The notes below the pieces were generated by a model. That model saw nothing but the letters and a program-made list of their open reading frames with translations. It had not been told where the DNA came from and made no database searches. Both the position numbers and the translations under genes were made by a program. This document shows, piece after piece, positions 50,814-59,918 of a stretch of 64,000 bases of DNA; position 1 is the stretch's first letter; each line of letters begins with the position of its first letter. This DNA comes from JBEBVQ01 sp964527735 (GTDB lineage Bacteria; Bacteroidota; Bacteroidia; Chitinophagales; Chitinophagaceae): positions 26,882-90,881 of the forward strand of contig CAZGPG010000014.1 in the NCBI GenBank assembly GCA_964527735.1. Direction: 5' to 3'.

Positions 50814-53800
50814 ATGAGCAAAAGCGTTTTCACAGTATTATTTCTGATCATTTCACTAACGACACAGGCACAGCTCAATGATAATGCCTATCGCAATGTC
50901 AACAATCCCCTATACTGGCAAAACCGGATCCCCGAACCCGGTTACTGGCAGCAGGACGTACACTATAATATCCATGCATCAATAGATGAAACACTCCATG
51001 TCATCAACGGGAAACTCACCCTCGATTACTGGAATAATTCACCGGATACGTTGTATCACGTGTATTTTCACTTATTCCAGAATGCTTTTGTAAAGGGTTC
51101 ACATTTGCGCGCACTGGAAAAAACCAACAAGTCAAGATCCTGGCTCGGCCAGCGGGAAGCCGCCGGGATGGGCACGGAAGTTGACAGCCTGATGGTCGAT
51201 GGTGCGCCGGCACGGATTGAGCTCGACAATACTATCATGAAAGTACATCTGCCGGAACCATTGCTGCCGGGAGGGAAAACCAGCTTCAGCATGAGCTTCG
51301 ATACCTGGTACGACCAGGGAGGTACGCGCCGGAGAATGCAGTTGTACGCTGCCTGGGGATTTATGCATTATAACGGCGTACAATGGTTCCCCAAGATATG
51401 CGTCTATGACCGGAAACAGGGGTGGGATACGGACCAGCATCTGAATAAAGAATTCTATGCTAACTTCGGCTCTTACGACGTGCAACTGGATTTCCCGTCC
51501 AATTATATCGTAGAGGCCACCGGTGTGCTGGTCAACCGGGAGGAAATGCTGCCCGATACACTACGCGCAAAGCTCGACCTGAAAAACTTTGCCGACAAAA
51601 AATGGGGGGAACCACCGTCTGTAATCATACCTTATCAGCAAGGGGAACGAAAAGTGTGGCGCTTCCACGCGAATAATGTACATGATTTTGCATTCACCGC
51701 AGACCCGTCGTATCGCATTGCCACCGTATGGTGGAATGGCATTGAATGTGTCGGCCTGGCTCAGGAGCCACATGCTGCCGGATGGCAAAATGCTGCAGAA
51801 TATGTGGCCAAAATCATTCAGACATTTTCCGAAAACATCGGCATGTACCAATACCCGAAAATGATAGCTGCCGATGCGCGGGATGGAATGGAATATCCCA
51901 TGCTGACCCTCGATGGCGGGAGCGACCCGGGCTACCGCAGCCTGCTGGTGCATGAAATTGCGCACAACTGGTTTTACGGCATGGTGGGCAATAATGAAAC
52001 ATACCGCGCAGCGCTTGATGAGGGATTCACACAATACCTGACGGCAGAAGGTTTGAGAAAAATTGACGGGGATACTATCGTATCCAGCATCCCCCGCTCC
52101 TGGTACCGGAAAACATTCGGTGAACCATTGCTCGCCACAGAACGCTCTGTATTCAATGTATATACTTACGATGCACTCAATAAAAACGAACTGCCGCTAA
52201 ACACCCATTCTCACGACTTCAGGAACACGCTGCATCATGGCGGCGGTTACCGCCAGGTGTATTACAAGGCGGCGGCCATGCTGTATAACCTGGAATATGT
52301 GCTTGGCGACTCCCTGTTCCGGGCAGCATTCAGCCATTACTTCGAACAATGGAAGTTTGCGCACCCCTATTTCGAGGATTTCAGGAATTCAATGATCCGG
52401 TTCACCAAAGTGGATCTCAACTGGTTTTTCGACCAGTGGCTGGAAACAACAAAAACAATTGATTACCGGATCGGCCGCATACGAAACATACCGGGGAAAG
52501 ACAGCTTTACCATAAAATTCAAACGATACGGCGATATGCAAATGCCGCTCGACTTTACCGTGACGGCGCGGAATGGAGAAAAACACAGCTTCCACATCCC
52601 GAACAACTGGTTTGAGAAACAAACAGATGCTGCCATCCTGCCGAAATGGTATGGCTGGGGAACATTCAATAACAGCTATAAGGCGACCGTGCACATCCCG
52701 TCCGGTATCCGGAGCGTACAGACAGACACGAGCTTCCGCCTGGCAGATGTTGCTTACACGGACAATTATAAAACGAGACACCTCCCGCTCCGCCCGAAAG
52801 CGCTCAAAATAAAAGCCGACGGCGGGCTGAACAATCCGACAGACCGCAAACAATACCGGTTATACATGCGGCCCGACCTCTGGTATAATCCCGTTGACGG
52901 TATCAAAGCGGGGATCCATCTGAACGGAAATTACCTGAACACACTTGGCAGACTGGAAACTACTGTATGGCTGAATACACACGTCGGCCAGCAATATGAC
53001 TACCTCAGCCTGACAACAGAAGGATATTATGACCGGTACCTGCCGGTGAGTTATATCTTCAATTACGAAAGCCCTCTGCTCCGTCATTTCCCGGCACTGG
53101 AGCTCCAACTGAAGAGCCGTATGCTCGACGGGCTGCACCATCACCGTGGCGGCCTGAACTGGCAGGCAGGGGTAAACGACGGGCTACAATTGTATGCGCA
53201 GACCATGTGGCGCCCCATCAGCTACGACCTGGATTACCTGATCCATACCCGCGAGTGGAGCAGCGTACGGGCAAGGCCCAATGCCTCGCTGAATGCAGCA
53301 TGGCAGCACCGGTATGAATACCTGAGCGGCATCGGCCTTTTCAACATCGGCGTGCGCGCGCCCATGTTTAACGGAAACAGCAATACTGCATTCAACTACT
53401 CCTATATCCAGATGGAGGCCATCAACAAGCATTACCTGCACCGGCTTGAGATACGTACCCGTTTGTTTGGCCGCTATGGCTCGGGCAGCAATATCCCGCA
53501 CGAGAGCGCACTCTGGCTCTCCGGCGCTAATCCGGAAGAGCTGATGGACAATAAATACACCCGGAGTCACGGCTTCATTCCGGACAACTGGCGGAGTATC
53601 TCCCAATACGAAACCAATCATTTCCAGCAGGGCGGTGGTCTTAACCTGCGGGGTTACGCCGGCTATTTTGTGGCAGACCAGCGGGACAACGAAATCCTGA
53701 TCGGATATAAGGGACGCAGCGGCGCTGCCGTGAATGTGGAAATTGACATTGATGAATATATCCGGCTCCGTCCCCGTTTCACACGCTGGCTGCATACGGA

Positions 53801-54071
53801 TATATATGCATTTGCCGATGCCGGTATCATTGAGCTGAACAGGTATTTTATGCCCGAATACCAGAATGTGACACCCGCTGGTATGATGAGCGATCTCCGG
53901 GTAGATGCCGGTCTGGGCGCGGCCTTTACGATCCGGAGCTGGGGCGTTTTTGAGAAAGCCAAACCACTAACGCTGCGTTTTGATATGCCGTTCTTTATCA
54001 ACCGGCCGCCTTACGGGAATCCGGAATACCTGCAATTCCGGTATGTGGTGGGTGTGAACCGGACATTTTGA
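50814..54071 (+). CDS. M1 family metallopeptidase
   Basis: The 1085-residue protein has a signal peptide (MSKSVFTVLFLIISLTTQAQ), the N-terminal M1 saddle and the gluzincin active site H380-E381-x2-H384 with E403 (VHEIAHNWFYGMVGNNETY, LDEGFTQYL). The exopeptidase motif reads DGMEYPMLTLDGG, a variant of GAMEN common in Bacteroidota M1 proteins. The C-terminal 430 residues are strand-rich and look like a barrel or beta-sheet domain (GGLNWQAGVNDGLQLYAQTM, GLNLRGYAGYFVADQRDNEI). It should cleave peptides in the periplasm or at the outer membrane. Confidence 0.9.
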   Translation: MSKSVFTVLFLIISLTTQAQLNDNAYRNVNNPLYWQNRIPEPGYWQQDVHYNIHASIDETLHVINGKLTLDYWNNSPDTLYHVYFHLFQNAFVKGSHLRALEKTNKSRSWLGQREAAGMGTEVDSLMVDGAPARIELDNTIMKVHLPEPLLPGGKTSFSMSFDTWYDQGGTRRRMQLYAAWGFMHYNGVQWFPKICVYDRKQGWDTDQHLNKEFYANFGSYDVQLDFPSNYIVEATGVLVNREEMLPDTLRAKLDLKNFADKKWGEPPSVIIPYQQGERKVWRFHANNVHDFAFTADPSYRIATVWWNGIECVGLAQEPHAAGWQNAAEYVAKIIQTFSENIGMYQYPKMIAADARDGMEYPMLTLDGGSDPGYRSLLVHEIAHNWFYGMVGNNETYRAALDEGFTQYLTAEGLRKIDGDTIVSSIPRSWYRKTFGEPLLATERSVFNVYTYDALNKNELPLNTHSHDFRNTLHHGGGYRQVYYKAAAMLYNLEYVLGDSLFRAAFSHYFEQWKFAHPYFEDFRNSMIRFTKVDLNWFFDQWLETTKTIDYRIGRIRNIPGKDSFTIKFKRYGDMQMPLDFTVTARNGEKHSFHIPNNWFEKQTDAAILPKWYGWGTFNNSYKATVHIPSGIRSVQTDTSFRLADVAYTDNYKTRHLPLRPKALKIKADGGLNNPTDRKQYRLYMRPDLWYNPVDGIKAGIHLNGNYLNTLGRLETTVWLNTHVGQQYDYLSLTTEGYYDRYLPVSYIFNYESPLLRHFPALELQLKSRMLDGLHHHRGGLNWQAGVNDGLQLYAQTMWRPISYDLDYLIHTREWSSVRARPNASLNAAWQHRYEYLSGIGLFNIGVRAPMFNGNSNTAFNYSYIQMEAINKHYLHRLEIRTRLFGRYGSGSNIPHESALWLSGANPEELMDNKYTRSHGFIPDNWRSISQYETNHFQQGGGLNLRGYAGYFVADQRDNEILIGYKGRSGAAVNVEIDIDEYIRLRPRFTRWLHTDIYAFADAGIIELNRYFMPEYQNVTPAGMMSDLRVDAGLGAAFTIRSWGVFEKAKPLTLRFDMPFFINRPPYGNPEYLQFRYVVGVNRTF

Positions 54072-54135
54072 GGGTAAAAAGCCGGAGCAACCAAAATGGG
54101 TGTCTCGCTGAACGAAGCCCTGTTTTTGCAGCTAC

Positions 54136-54774
54136 TCAGGTCACCAGCCCGAGCTGCATCGCTTTCCGGATGAGTCCTGCCGTATTTTTCACATCAAGTT
54201 TCAGCAGGAGATTATTCCTGTAATTCCGCACCGTGTGGAGACTCAGGAACAACTTTACTGCGATCTCTTTATCCGTATAGCCCTCTACGATCAGCGGCAG
54301 CACCTCCTGCTCCCGGTCTGTAAGGCGGATCCTGGTTACCGTTGTTTTATTCGCCCGGGAAGACAGCTCGTACATCTTCTCTTTCAGGGATGGCTCTATA
54401 AACTCTTCACCTGCATATACGGTTTCTATGGCTTTGATGAGCGTATCCTTCCCGGTCGTCTTGAGCAGGTAACCCAATACGCCCTGCCGCAGCATTGCGG
54501 ATAAATACGCCGGACTGTCAAAATTAGTTAACGTCATTACCCTTATATGCGGATATTCCTTGCGCACCACATGGGCTATTTCTTCTCCGTTTTGCCCGGG
54601 CATCTGGATATCGAGGATCAGCACATCCGGCTGCTCCTTTTTTAGCCCGTCAAGCAACCCGGCTCCATGCTCATAAGTACCAACAAGGGTGATATGGGGC
54701 GCATGGGCAAGCATATTGCGAAATCCGTCTATAATCATCGGATGATCATCTGCTATGGAAACTCTGATTTTCAT
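54136..54774 (-). CDS. NarL/LuxR family response regulator without an adjacent kinase
   Basis: The start at 54774 (MKIRVSIADDHPMIIDGF) gives 212 residues; the longer frame upstream has no family support. The receiver has D9-D10 and phospho-Asp 55 (DVLILDIQMPGQNGEE). The DNA-binding part reads LTDREQEVLPLIVEGYTD and LSLHTVRNYRNNLLLKL. In the two sister systems the kinase gene is directly next to the regulator; here the nearest kinase is at 59919, beyond two T9SS genes. That kinase has no regulator of its own and is the likely partner (inference). Confidence 0.93.
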   Translation of the reverse strand: MKIRVSIADDHPMIIDGFRNMLAHAPHITLVGTYEHGAGLLDGLKKEQPDVLILDIQMPGQNGEEIAHVVRKEYPHIRVMTLTNFDSPAYLSAMLRQGVLGYLLKTTGKDTLIKAIETVYAGEEFIEPSLKEKMYELSSRANKTTVTRIRLTDREQEVLPLIVEGYTDKEIAVKLFLSLHTVRNYRNNLLLKLDVKNTAGLIRKAMQLGLVT

Positions 54775-54921
54775 ATGGCTGCCGTAGTCCGAGCACACCC
54801 GGCCAAAGCCGGGAATTGCATCGCAACCATCCGAAAGTATTAAAAAAGTCAGAAAAAACATATCTGCGTAACCAAAAGACAATAAAAAGGCGGGCGTCTG
54901 CCTGCAACATTCCCGTAAGCA

Positions 54922-54958
54922 CAAAAAACAACCACTCCCGGATCAAAACCGAAAGTGG
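54922..54958 (-). terminator. Possible terminator of the beta-helix gene
   Basis: On the - strand CCACTTTCGG pairs imperfectly with CCGGGAGTGG, followed by TTGTTTTTT. It lies about 55 bases past the stop of the gene at 55012. Confidence 0.55.
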
Positions 54959-55011
54959 CAGGTAAAATTAACAGGCGGCGACAAGCAACATTACCGGACA
55001 AGTATTATATA

Positions 55012-57516
55012 TCACTGTACGATCAGCTTCCGCAACTGGTCATTTACTTTGAGAAAATAAATACCCGGCGCAACATCCAAAGTCACATCTTCTCTTATTT
55101 TCTGGTGAACAGGCCGAAGCTCCTTACAGTAAATAATCTGGCCGGTGTAACTGATCACTTCAAGCAATACATATGTTTCGGAAAAGATTCCTTCCATTAC
55201 AAAACTACCGGAGTTTGGATTCGGATATAACCGAAGCGGCATTATATTGCCGGATTCAGACACCACAAAAGAGCTGATACGGATTGGGATCACATTGCTT
55301 ACCGCACTATCCGGCAAAACGCATGGCTCATCACTACGCATTATACAATGCACCTCATCCTCGTTATCCAATGTATTATCAGTCCAGGTACCGGTGCCCT
55401 CGCTCACTTTAATACCATTCTTATACCAGACAAAATCCGGATTACTGCCTTCATTTATCGCAACAGCCGTAAATGTTACCATCGTACCGGCAGTAATAAT
55501 ACTATCCGGCGAAACGGATATATGCACCTCCGGCACAACAGGATCTGTTACCAAAAGGTTCAGCACGATCACACTGTCACAACCTGCCACATTTACAACC
55601 GTATCTTCTGCTATGCCATTACCTCCTGCGGATAGTGTAATTCCCCTCCAGTCGTATGGCAGTTCATTGCTGCATATGGTTATATCATCACTGCTTCCTG
55701 ATACACCATGTACTGTCAGATTAAGGGTTAGGATACTATCACACAGGCCCGGATGACGGATTGTATCTGCTGCAGCTGCGCTACCGGACGTAGTAATAGT
55801 TTTTCCTCTCCACAAAAATGGCAGCTCATTGTTACATACTGTATCATGTACAGTATAATGAGCGGTATTGCCTAACGTAAGCTCTATAGTGAGTGTACTG
55901 TCACAACCTTTTTTATTCTCAAGCAATTGTATATACGTACCGGATGTATGATATACACTATCATTAATTGCAAAGCTGTCGCAGGCGTCAACCTCAAGTA
56001 ATGAAGCAGTCGGGATGCAATCAAGCTCATAGGCGCCGGGGGTTGGATATTTTCCTCTGGATCTACCCCGGATGTCTTTGGGAACAAAATCCAGCAATGT
56101 CACTCCCGTGCCGCTGAGTTCTGTATTTCCTGGTAACAGATTTCCGTTTTCAGAGTCAGTAAACATAGGATCCAGCGTCGTCGATCCTTTTTCAAAATCC
56201 GGAAAGTCTGTTGTAAATGCCTGGTGATCGGCATACCAATTGAGCAGATACCCATAATACTGATCTCCGGTCAGCGATGAATTCAGGTGAAAATTATTAC
56301 CCTGCATATCTTCTACCTGACTTTGAAAAAAATAAAAACCGGTTTTAATGCCATTTGCACCTTTTGTTATATTGACAAGATTATTCTTAATGTATAATTT
56401 CACATTATCCTTCGAAGCATAAAAACCGGAAGTATTGTTACTGCTCGCCGTTATAAACAACTGGTCGATTGTGACCGTGTTATGATAAACATGATTGTGT
56501 TCCGTTGTCAGGATATACACTCCATACACTGTATGCCAGCCATGATTAATATTGTACACTATATTATTATAAATCATTACAGGCATTGCCTCGGTTCCTG
56601 CGCTTTCATTCAGAAAGATACCATAAAACGGCGCGCCTAACGCAGGGGCTGTTCCACCGCCGCCCGGGCTATGTATTTTGTTGCCCGCTACAATCGTCCC
56701 CGGCACCTTTCCCTGAAGCTCAACACCATGAAAGGTATATGTTTGCGTACCTTTTGTTTTCCTGTTTATATCATTGCCGCGTATGATGGTACCCGTAGCA
56801 TCCGAGACCAATACGCCACACTGACGAAAATCCGCAATAGTATTATACTCAATGATATTACTGTCGGATAACCCCGTTATCCTGATCGCATTATGAACAC
56901 CATTCACCCCGGAAGGCCCCTGGATCTTATTGTACCCGATGTAGCAATGTGTGCCGTTTACAGCAGTGGCTGAAGGGCTGGTGGCTGAACTCATAAAGGC
57001 GATAGCTTGTGTGCTGTTACTATTGTGTATTGTAGTGGTAAGGTCAAATGTGCATCTTGTAATGCTATCGTAAGCTGCCCCGCCGAATATACGCATCGGA
57101 TCTCCGTGTGCGGTTCCCAGTGTCTTAAACGTGAAACTGTCCAGACAAAGGTGTTTTGTCCCGTTTATTATATTGAACTCTCTGGTGAATGTTGCAGAGC
57201 TCAGATATTGCACGGTAACCCCGTTCCCATTGATCCGCACTGTATTCACCGGACTGGCGCCGGGGATATCTGCGAATTGCAGCCTTTCTGTATATGGCCC
57301 GGAACCGGGCGCTGCATCAACCACCACACGACCGCTTACTCCCTGGCTGTGTAATTGATCAATCAATTCCGCAAAAGAGTTGAAATTCCGTCCGCCTGTA
57401 GCTATACCGTCATTGACGGTATAGACTCCGTTCATCTGAGCCGAAACACCGGTACTATTAAACGATATCACAAAGGTCATAAGCACACAAAAACAGGTCG
57501 CTAATATTTTATTCAT
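55012..57516 (-). CDS. T9SS type A protein with right-handed beta-helix domain
   Basis: The 834-residue protein has a signal peptide (ILATCFCVLMTFVISFNSTG). A parallel beta-helix of the pectin-lyase type follows from about 60 to 480, with repeats such as NAIRITGLSDSNIIEYNTI, GVLVSDATGTIIRGNDINR and GTIVAGNKIHSP. Three GCDS modules come next (ACDSFAINDSVYHTSG, NNELPFLWRGKTITTSG, SNELPYDWRGITLSAG), then an Ig-like domain (DFVWYKNGIKVSEGTGTW) and a type A sorting domain (LRLYPNPNSGSFVMEG ... GIYFLKVNDQ). Beta-helix proteins of this type bind or cleave polysaccharides; no catalytic residues can be named. Confidence 0.87.
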   Translation of the reverse strand: MNKILATCFCVLMTFVISFNSTGVSAQMNGVYTVNDGIATGGRNFNSFAELIDQLHSQGVSGRVVVDAAPGSGPYTERLQFADIPGASPVNTVRINGNGVTVQYLSSATFTREFNIINGTKHLCLDSFTFKTLGTAHGDPMRIFGGAAYDSITRCTFDLTTTIHNSNSTQAIAFMSSATSPSATAVNGTHCYIGYNKIQGPSGVNGVHNAIRITGLSDSNIIEYNTIADFRQCGVLVSDATGTIIRGNDINRKTKGTQTYTFHGVELQGKVPGTIVAGNKIHSPGGGGTAPALGAPFYGIFLNESAGTEAMPVMIYNNIVYNINHGWHTVYGVYILTTEHNHVYHNTVTIDQLFITASSNNTSGFYASKDNVKLYIKNNLVNITKGANGIKTGFYFFQSQVEDMQGNNFHLNSSLTGDQYYGYLLNWYADHQAFTTDFPDFEKGSTTLDPMFTDSENGNLLPGNTELSGTGVTLLDFVPKDIRGRSRGKYPTPGAYELDCIPTASLLEVDACDSFAINDSVYHTSGTYIQLLENKKGCDSTLTIELTLGNTAHYTVHDTVCNNELPFLWRGKTITTSGSAAAADTIRHPGLCDSILTLNLTVHGVSGSSDDITICSNELPYDWRGITLSAGGNGIAEDTVVNVAGCDSVIVLNLLVTDPVVPEVHISVSPDSIITAGTMVTFTAVAINEGSNPDFVWYKNGIKVSEGTGTWTDNTLDNEDEVHCIMRSDEPCVLPDSAVSNVIPIRISSFVVSESGNIMPLRLYPNPNSGSFVMEGIFSETYVLLEVISYTGQIIYCKELRPVHQKIREDVTLDVAPGIYFLKVNDQLRKLIVQ

Positions 57517-57551
57517 AATAACGCATTTATAATTAAATTAAAGGGATAGGG

Positions 57552-59723
57552 TTAACGTACAATCATTTTCATGACATCTCCGGGATAAACCCTGCCACCC
57601 ATGTCTGATGATTGAACTTTCAGATAATATACACCGGCAGCAAGTTCCGTTTGTACATCAACGTGTAATTTGTTGTCATGAAGCGGAACACTATTCCGGG
57701 CAAACACGACCTGTCCGGTTTGATTGTAAATAACGAGGTCTGCATTTACCCCCTGCACCACACCGGTTATCATAAACCTGCCACGGTTGGGGTTTGGTAC
57801 GAGCTTCAGAAATGTATATTCCGGACTGTAATCATTTAAACCGACATTATTAACCGTATATACCTTTGATGTATCTCTGCACCCGTCTTCGTCGATCACA
57901 ATCACCTGGTAATCGCCATTTTCCAACACTATATAAGCGCTGTCTCTGGCGCCGGTTATCGTATCGCCGTTCAGCATCCAGTGATATGAACGGAAAGACC
58001 GGGTCACAGACAACACCATACCATCCGGATTGATCACCGGAGCGAGGTCCCGGAACGTAAGGTTAATGGTAACCACACTATCGCAGCCTTCAACATTGGG
58101 CAGCATAAACTTTATCGTGCCGGGTTCTGTATATGTATTGTTATTAACAGTGAACGCGTCACAGGCTTCAATATGCATAGTCGTGTCGCTGATATCACCG
58201 CAGGATAACCTGATCAGCAATCCTTCTTCTCCTCCCCTGCTGTACACCATGAAAGTATCCGAAAGCGACGGGTCAGCATCCGTTGAATCATGAAAACGCC
58301 CGGTAACATATGCATTTCCGGATCCATCCATACCTATCCCGTATAACTCATCCACACTCAGTCCACCCATAGTATTGGCCAGTAAAAAATTACCGCTTGA
58401 GTCAAATTTCACAATAGCAATATCACTCGATCCGACAGTAATGCGTATGGCAGAGTCGGCAGCAGATAAATTGAAACCGACGCGTCCCTGAAAGAAGCCT
58501 ACTGAATACACATTTTCTCTCTGATCCGTTCCTATGTCCCAGCCATATGCTGTAGCGCTCCCTTTCCCTCCCCAGTGTCTTACCCATTGATGATTGCCGG
58601 CGCTGTCAAGTTTCAACACAAAACCATCTCCCTTATATTCACCGGCTTCCACAAGGTCGAGGAGTGCAGGAGGGCCACCCGGGTTAAAATCAGTGCGCCC
58701 GCCAAATCGTCCGGTGATATAAACATTGCCGGAGCGACCCGTTGTTACTGCTCTCCCGGTAACGCTCTGCTTAAATCCCAAAGGCACCGACACAGCTGTT
58801 GTACCGATGGCCTTTGCCCATATGAAATTGCCGGCGCTATCCAGCTTTGTAATGATCAGATCGTCACTCCCGACTGCGGTAGCAGAAGGCAGCGAAGAAT
58901 TGGGAAAGGAGATCGTACCGCGAAACTGACCGGTCATATAAACGCCTGCTCCCAAAGGGTCTGATGCTATGGAAAACCCGATTATGCCCGAGCTCCCCGA
59001 ACTTTGCACACAAGGCATATTTCTTGCCCAGAGCATGTTTCCGAGGCTATCCAGCTTCATTACAAATATATCGGCGCCCGAAGTTGTGATATTATGACTT
59101 CCGCCGGATGTGTGAAAATTAATAGTGCCGCCGAAGTATCCGGTAATGTAAACATTCCCCAAGGGATCTGTCGTAATATCATATCCGTAGCTATACCCAA
59201 ATGCATTCGTGGGATCAATGTTTCTGGCCCAGATACAATTTCCGGCAGTATCCATTTTAAAAATGTAGGCGGTTGTGGCGATGGTTGTGACAGACTGACC
59301 ATTACCAAAGTCAACAGTCTTGTTGAAATGCCCCGTGCCATACACATGGCCGGCATTATCGTACGCCAGTGCCCGGCCTTCATTCCAGCCTTCCGAATGA
59401 TAGCCTTTAGCCCACACTTCATTTCCCGAAGCATCATACTTGGCCAGGAATATTTCCTTCCGGTTTGTTACCGTTCCCGGATGACCATATATCGTCACCG
59501 GCCCGAAATGGGCAGAATCCGTATAATACCCCGTTACATAAGCGCTGCCGGTCTCATCGGTAACGACCGACTGCCCTCTTTCGTCTGCCTGCGCTCCAAA
59601 ACTCTTTGCCCAGTCCAGCCTTAATCCCTGCCCATATGTATGGGACAGTCCCGTTGTCAGTAAAACAAATACAACCGCCGGTGCTGCAAACGCTTTTTTG
59701 ATCTGTTGTAAATAACGCTCCAT
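57552..59723 (-). CDS. T9SS type A protein with SBBP beta-propeller repeats
   Basis: The 723-residue protein has a signal peptide (FVLLTTGLSHTYGQ) and SBBP repeats up to about residue 500, for example GSAYVTGYYTDSAHFGPV and GNVYITGYFGGTINFHTS with DIFVMKLDSLGNMLWAR. A GCDS module follows (IEACDAFTVNNNTYTEPG ... VEGCDSVVTINL), then an Ig-like part and a type A sorting domain (LKLVPNPNRGRFMITG ... GVYYLKVQSS). It is a paralogue of the protein at 42788 and precedes the beta-helix gene by 35 bases, so both are probably on one transcript. Confidence 0.88.
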   Translation of the reverse strand: MERYLQQIKKAFAAPAVVFVLLTTGLSHTYGQGLRLDWAKSFGAQADERGQSVVTDETGSAYVTGYYTDSAHFGPVTIYGHPGTVTNRKEIFLAKYDASGNEVWAKGYHSEGWNEGRALAYDNAGHVYGTGHFNKTVDFGNGQSVTTIATTAYIFKMDTAGNCIWARNIDPTNAFGYSYGYDITTDPLGNVYITGYFGGTINFHTSGGSHNITTSGADIFVMKLDSLGNMLWARNMPCVQSSGSSGIIGFSIASDPLGAGVYMTGQFRGTISFPNSSLPSATAVGSDDLIITKLDSAGNFIWAKAIGTTAVSVPLGFKQSVTGRAVTTGRSGNVYITGRFGGRTDFNPGGPPALLDLVEAGEYKGDGFVLKLDSAGNHQWVRHWGGKGSATAYGWDIGTDQRENVYSVGFFQGRVGFNLSAADSAIRITVGSSDIAIVKFDSSGNFLLANTMGGLSVDELYGIGMDGSGNAYVTGRFHDSTDADPSLSDTFMVYSRGGEEGLLIRLSCGDISDTTMHIEACDAFTVNNNTYTEPGTIKFMLPNVEGCDSVVTINLTFRDLAPVINPDGMVLSVTRSFRSYHWMLNGDTITGARDSAYIVLENGDYQVIVIDEDGCRDTSKVYTVNNVGLNDYSPEYTFLKLVPNPNRGRFMITGVVQGVNADLVIYNQTGQVVFARNSVPLHDNKLHVDVQTELAAGVYYLKVQSSDMGGRVYPGDVMKMIVR

Positions 59724-59918
59724 ATATACCTTGTTTTTTAGTGTTTTTAAATATCTATTTTTGCTGTTACCCTAACATTAATGATTGCATATCAATCTTC
59801 CGGTAAAATTGGATGAATTATAACAGCAGCGGTTGCTGCATTTGCATCATATTTTATTTTACAATACAAAAACTGATGATCTGCACTTGATTTACAATAA
59901 ACATTCAACACAGGGATT

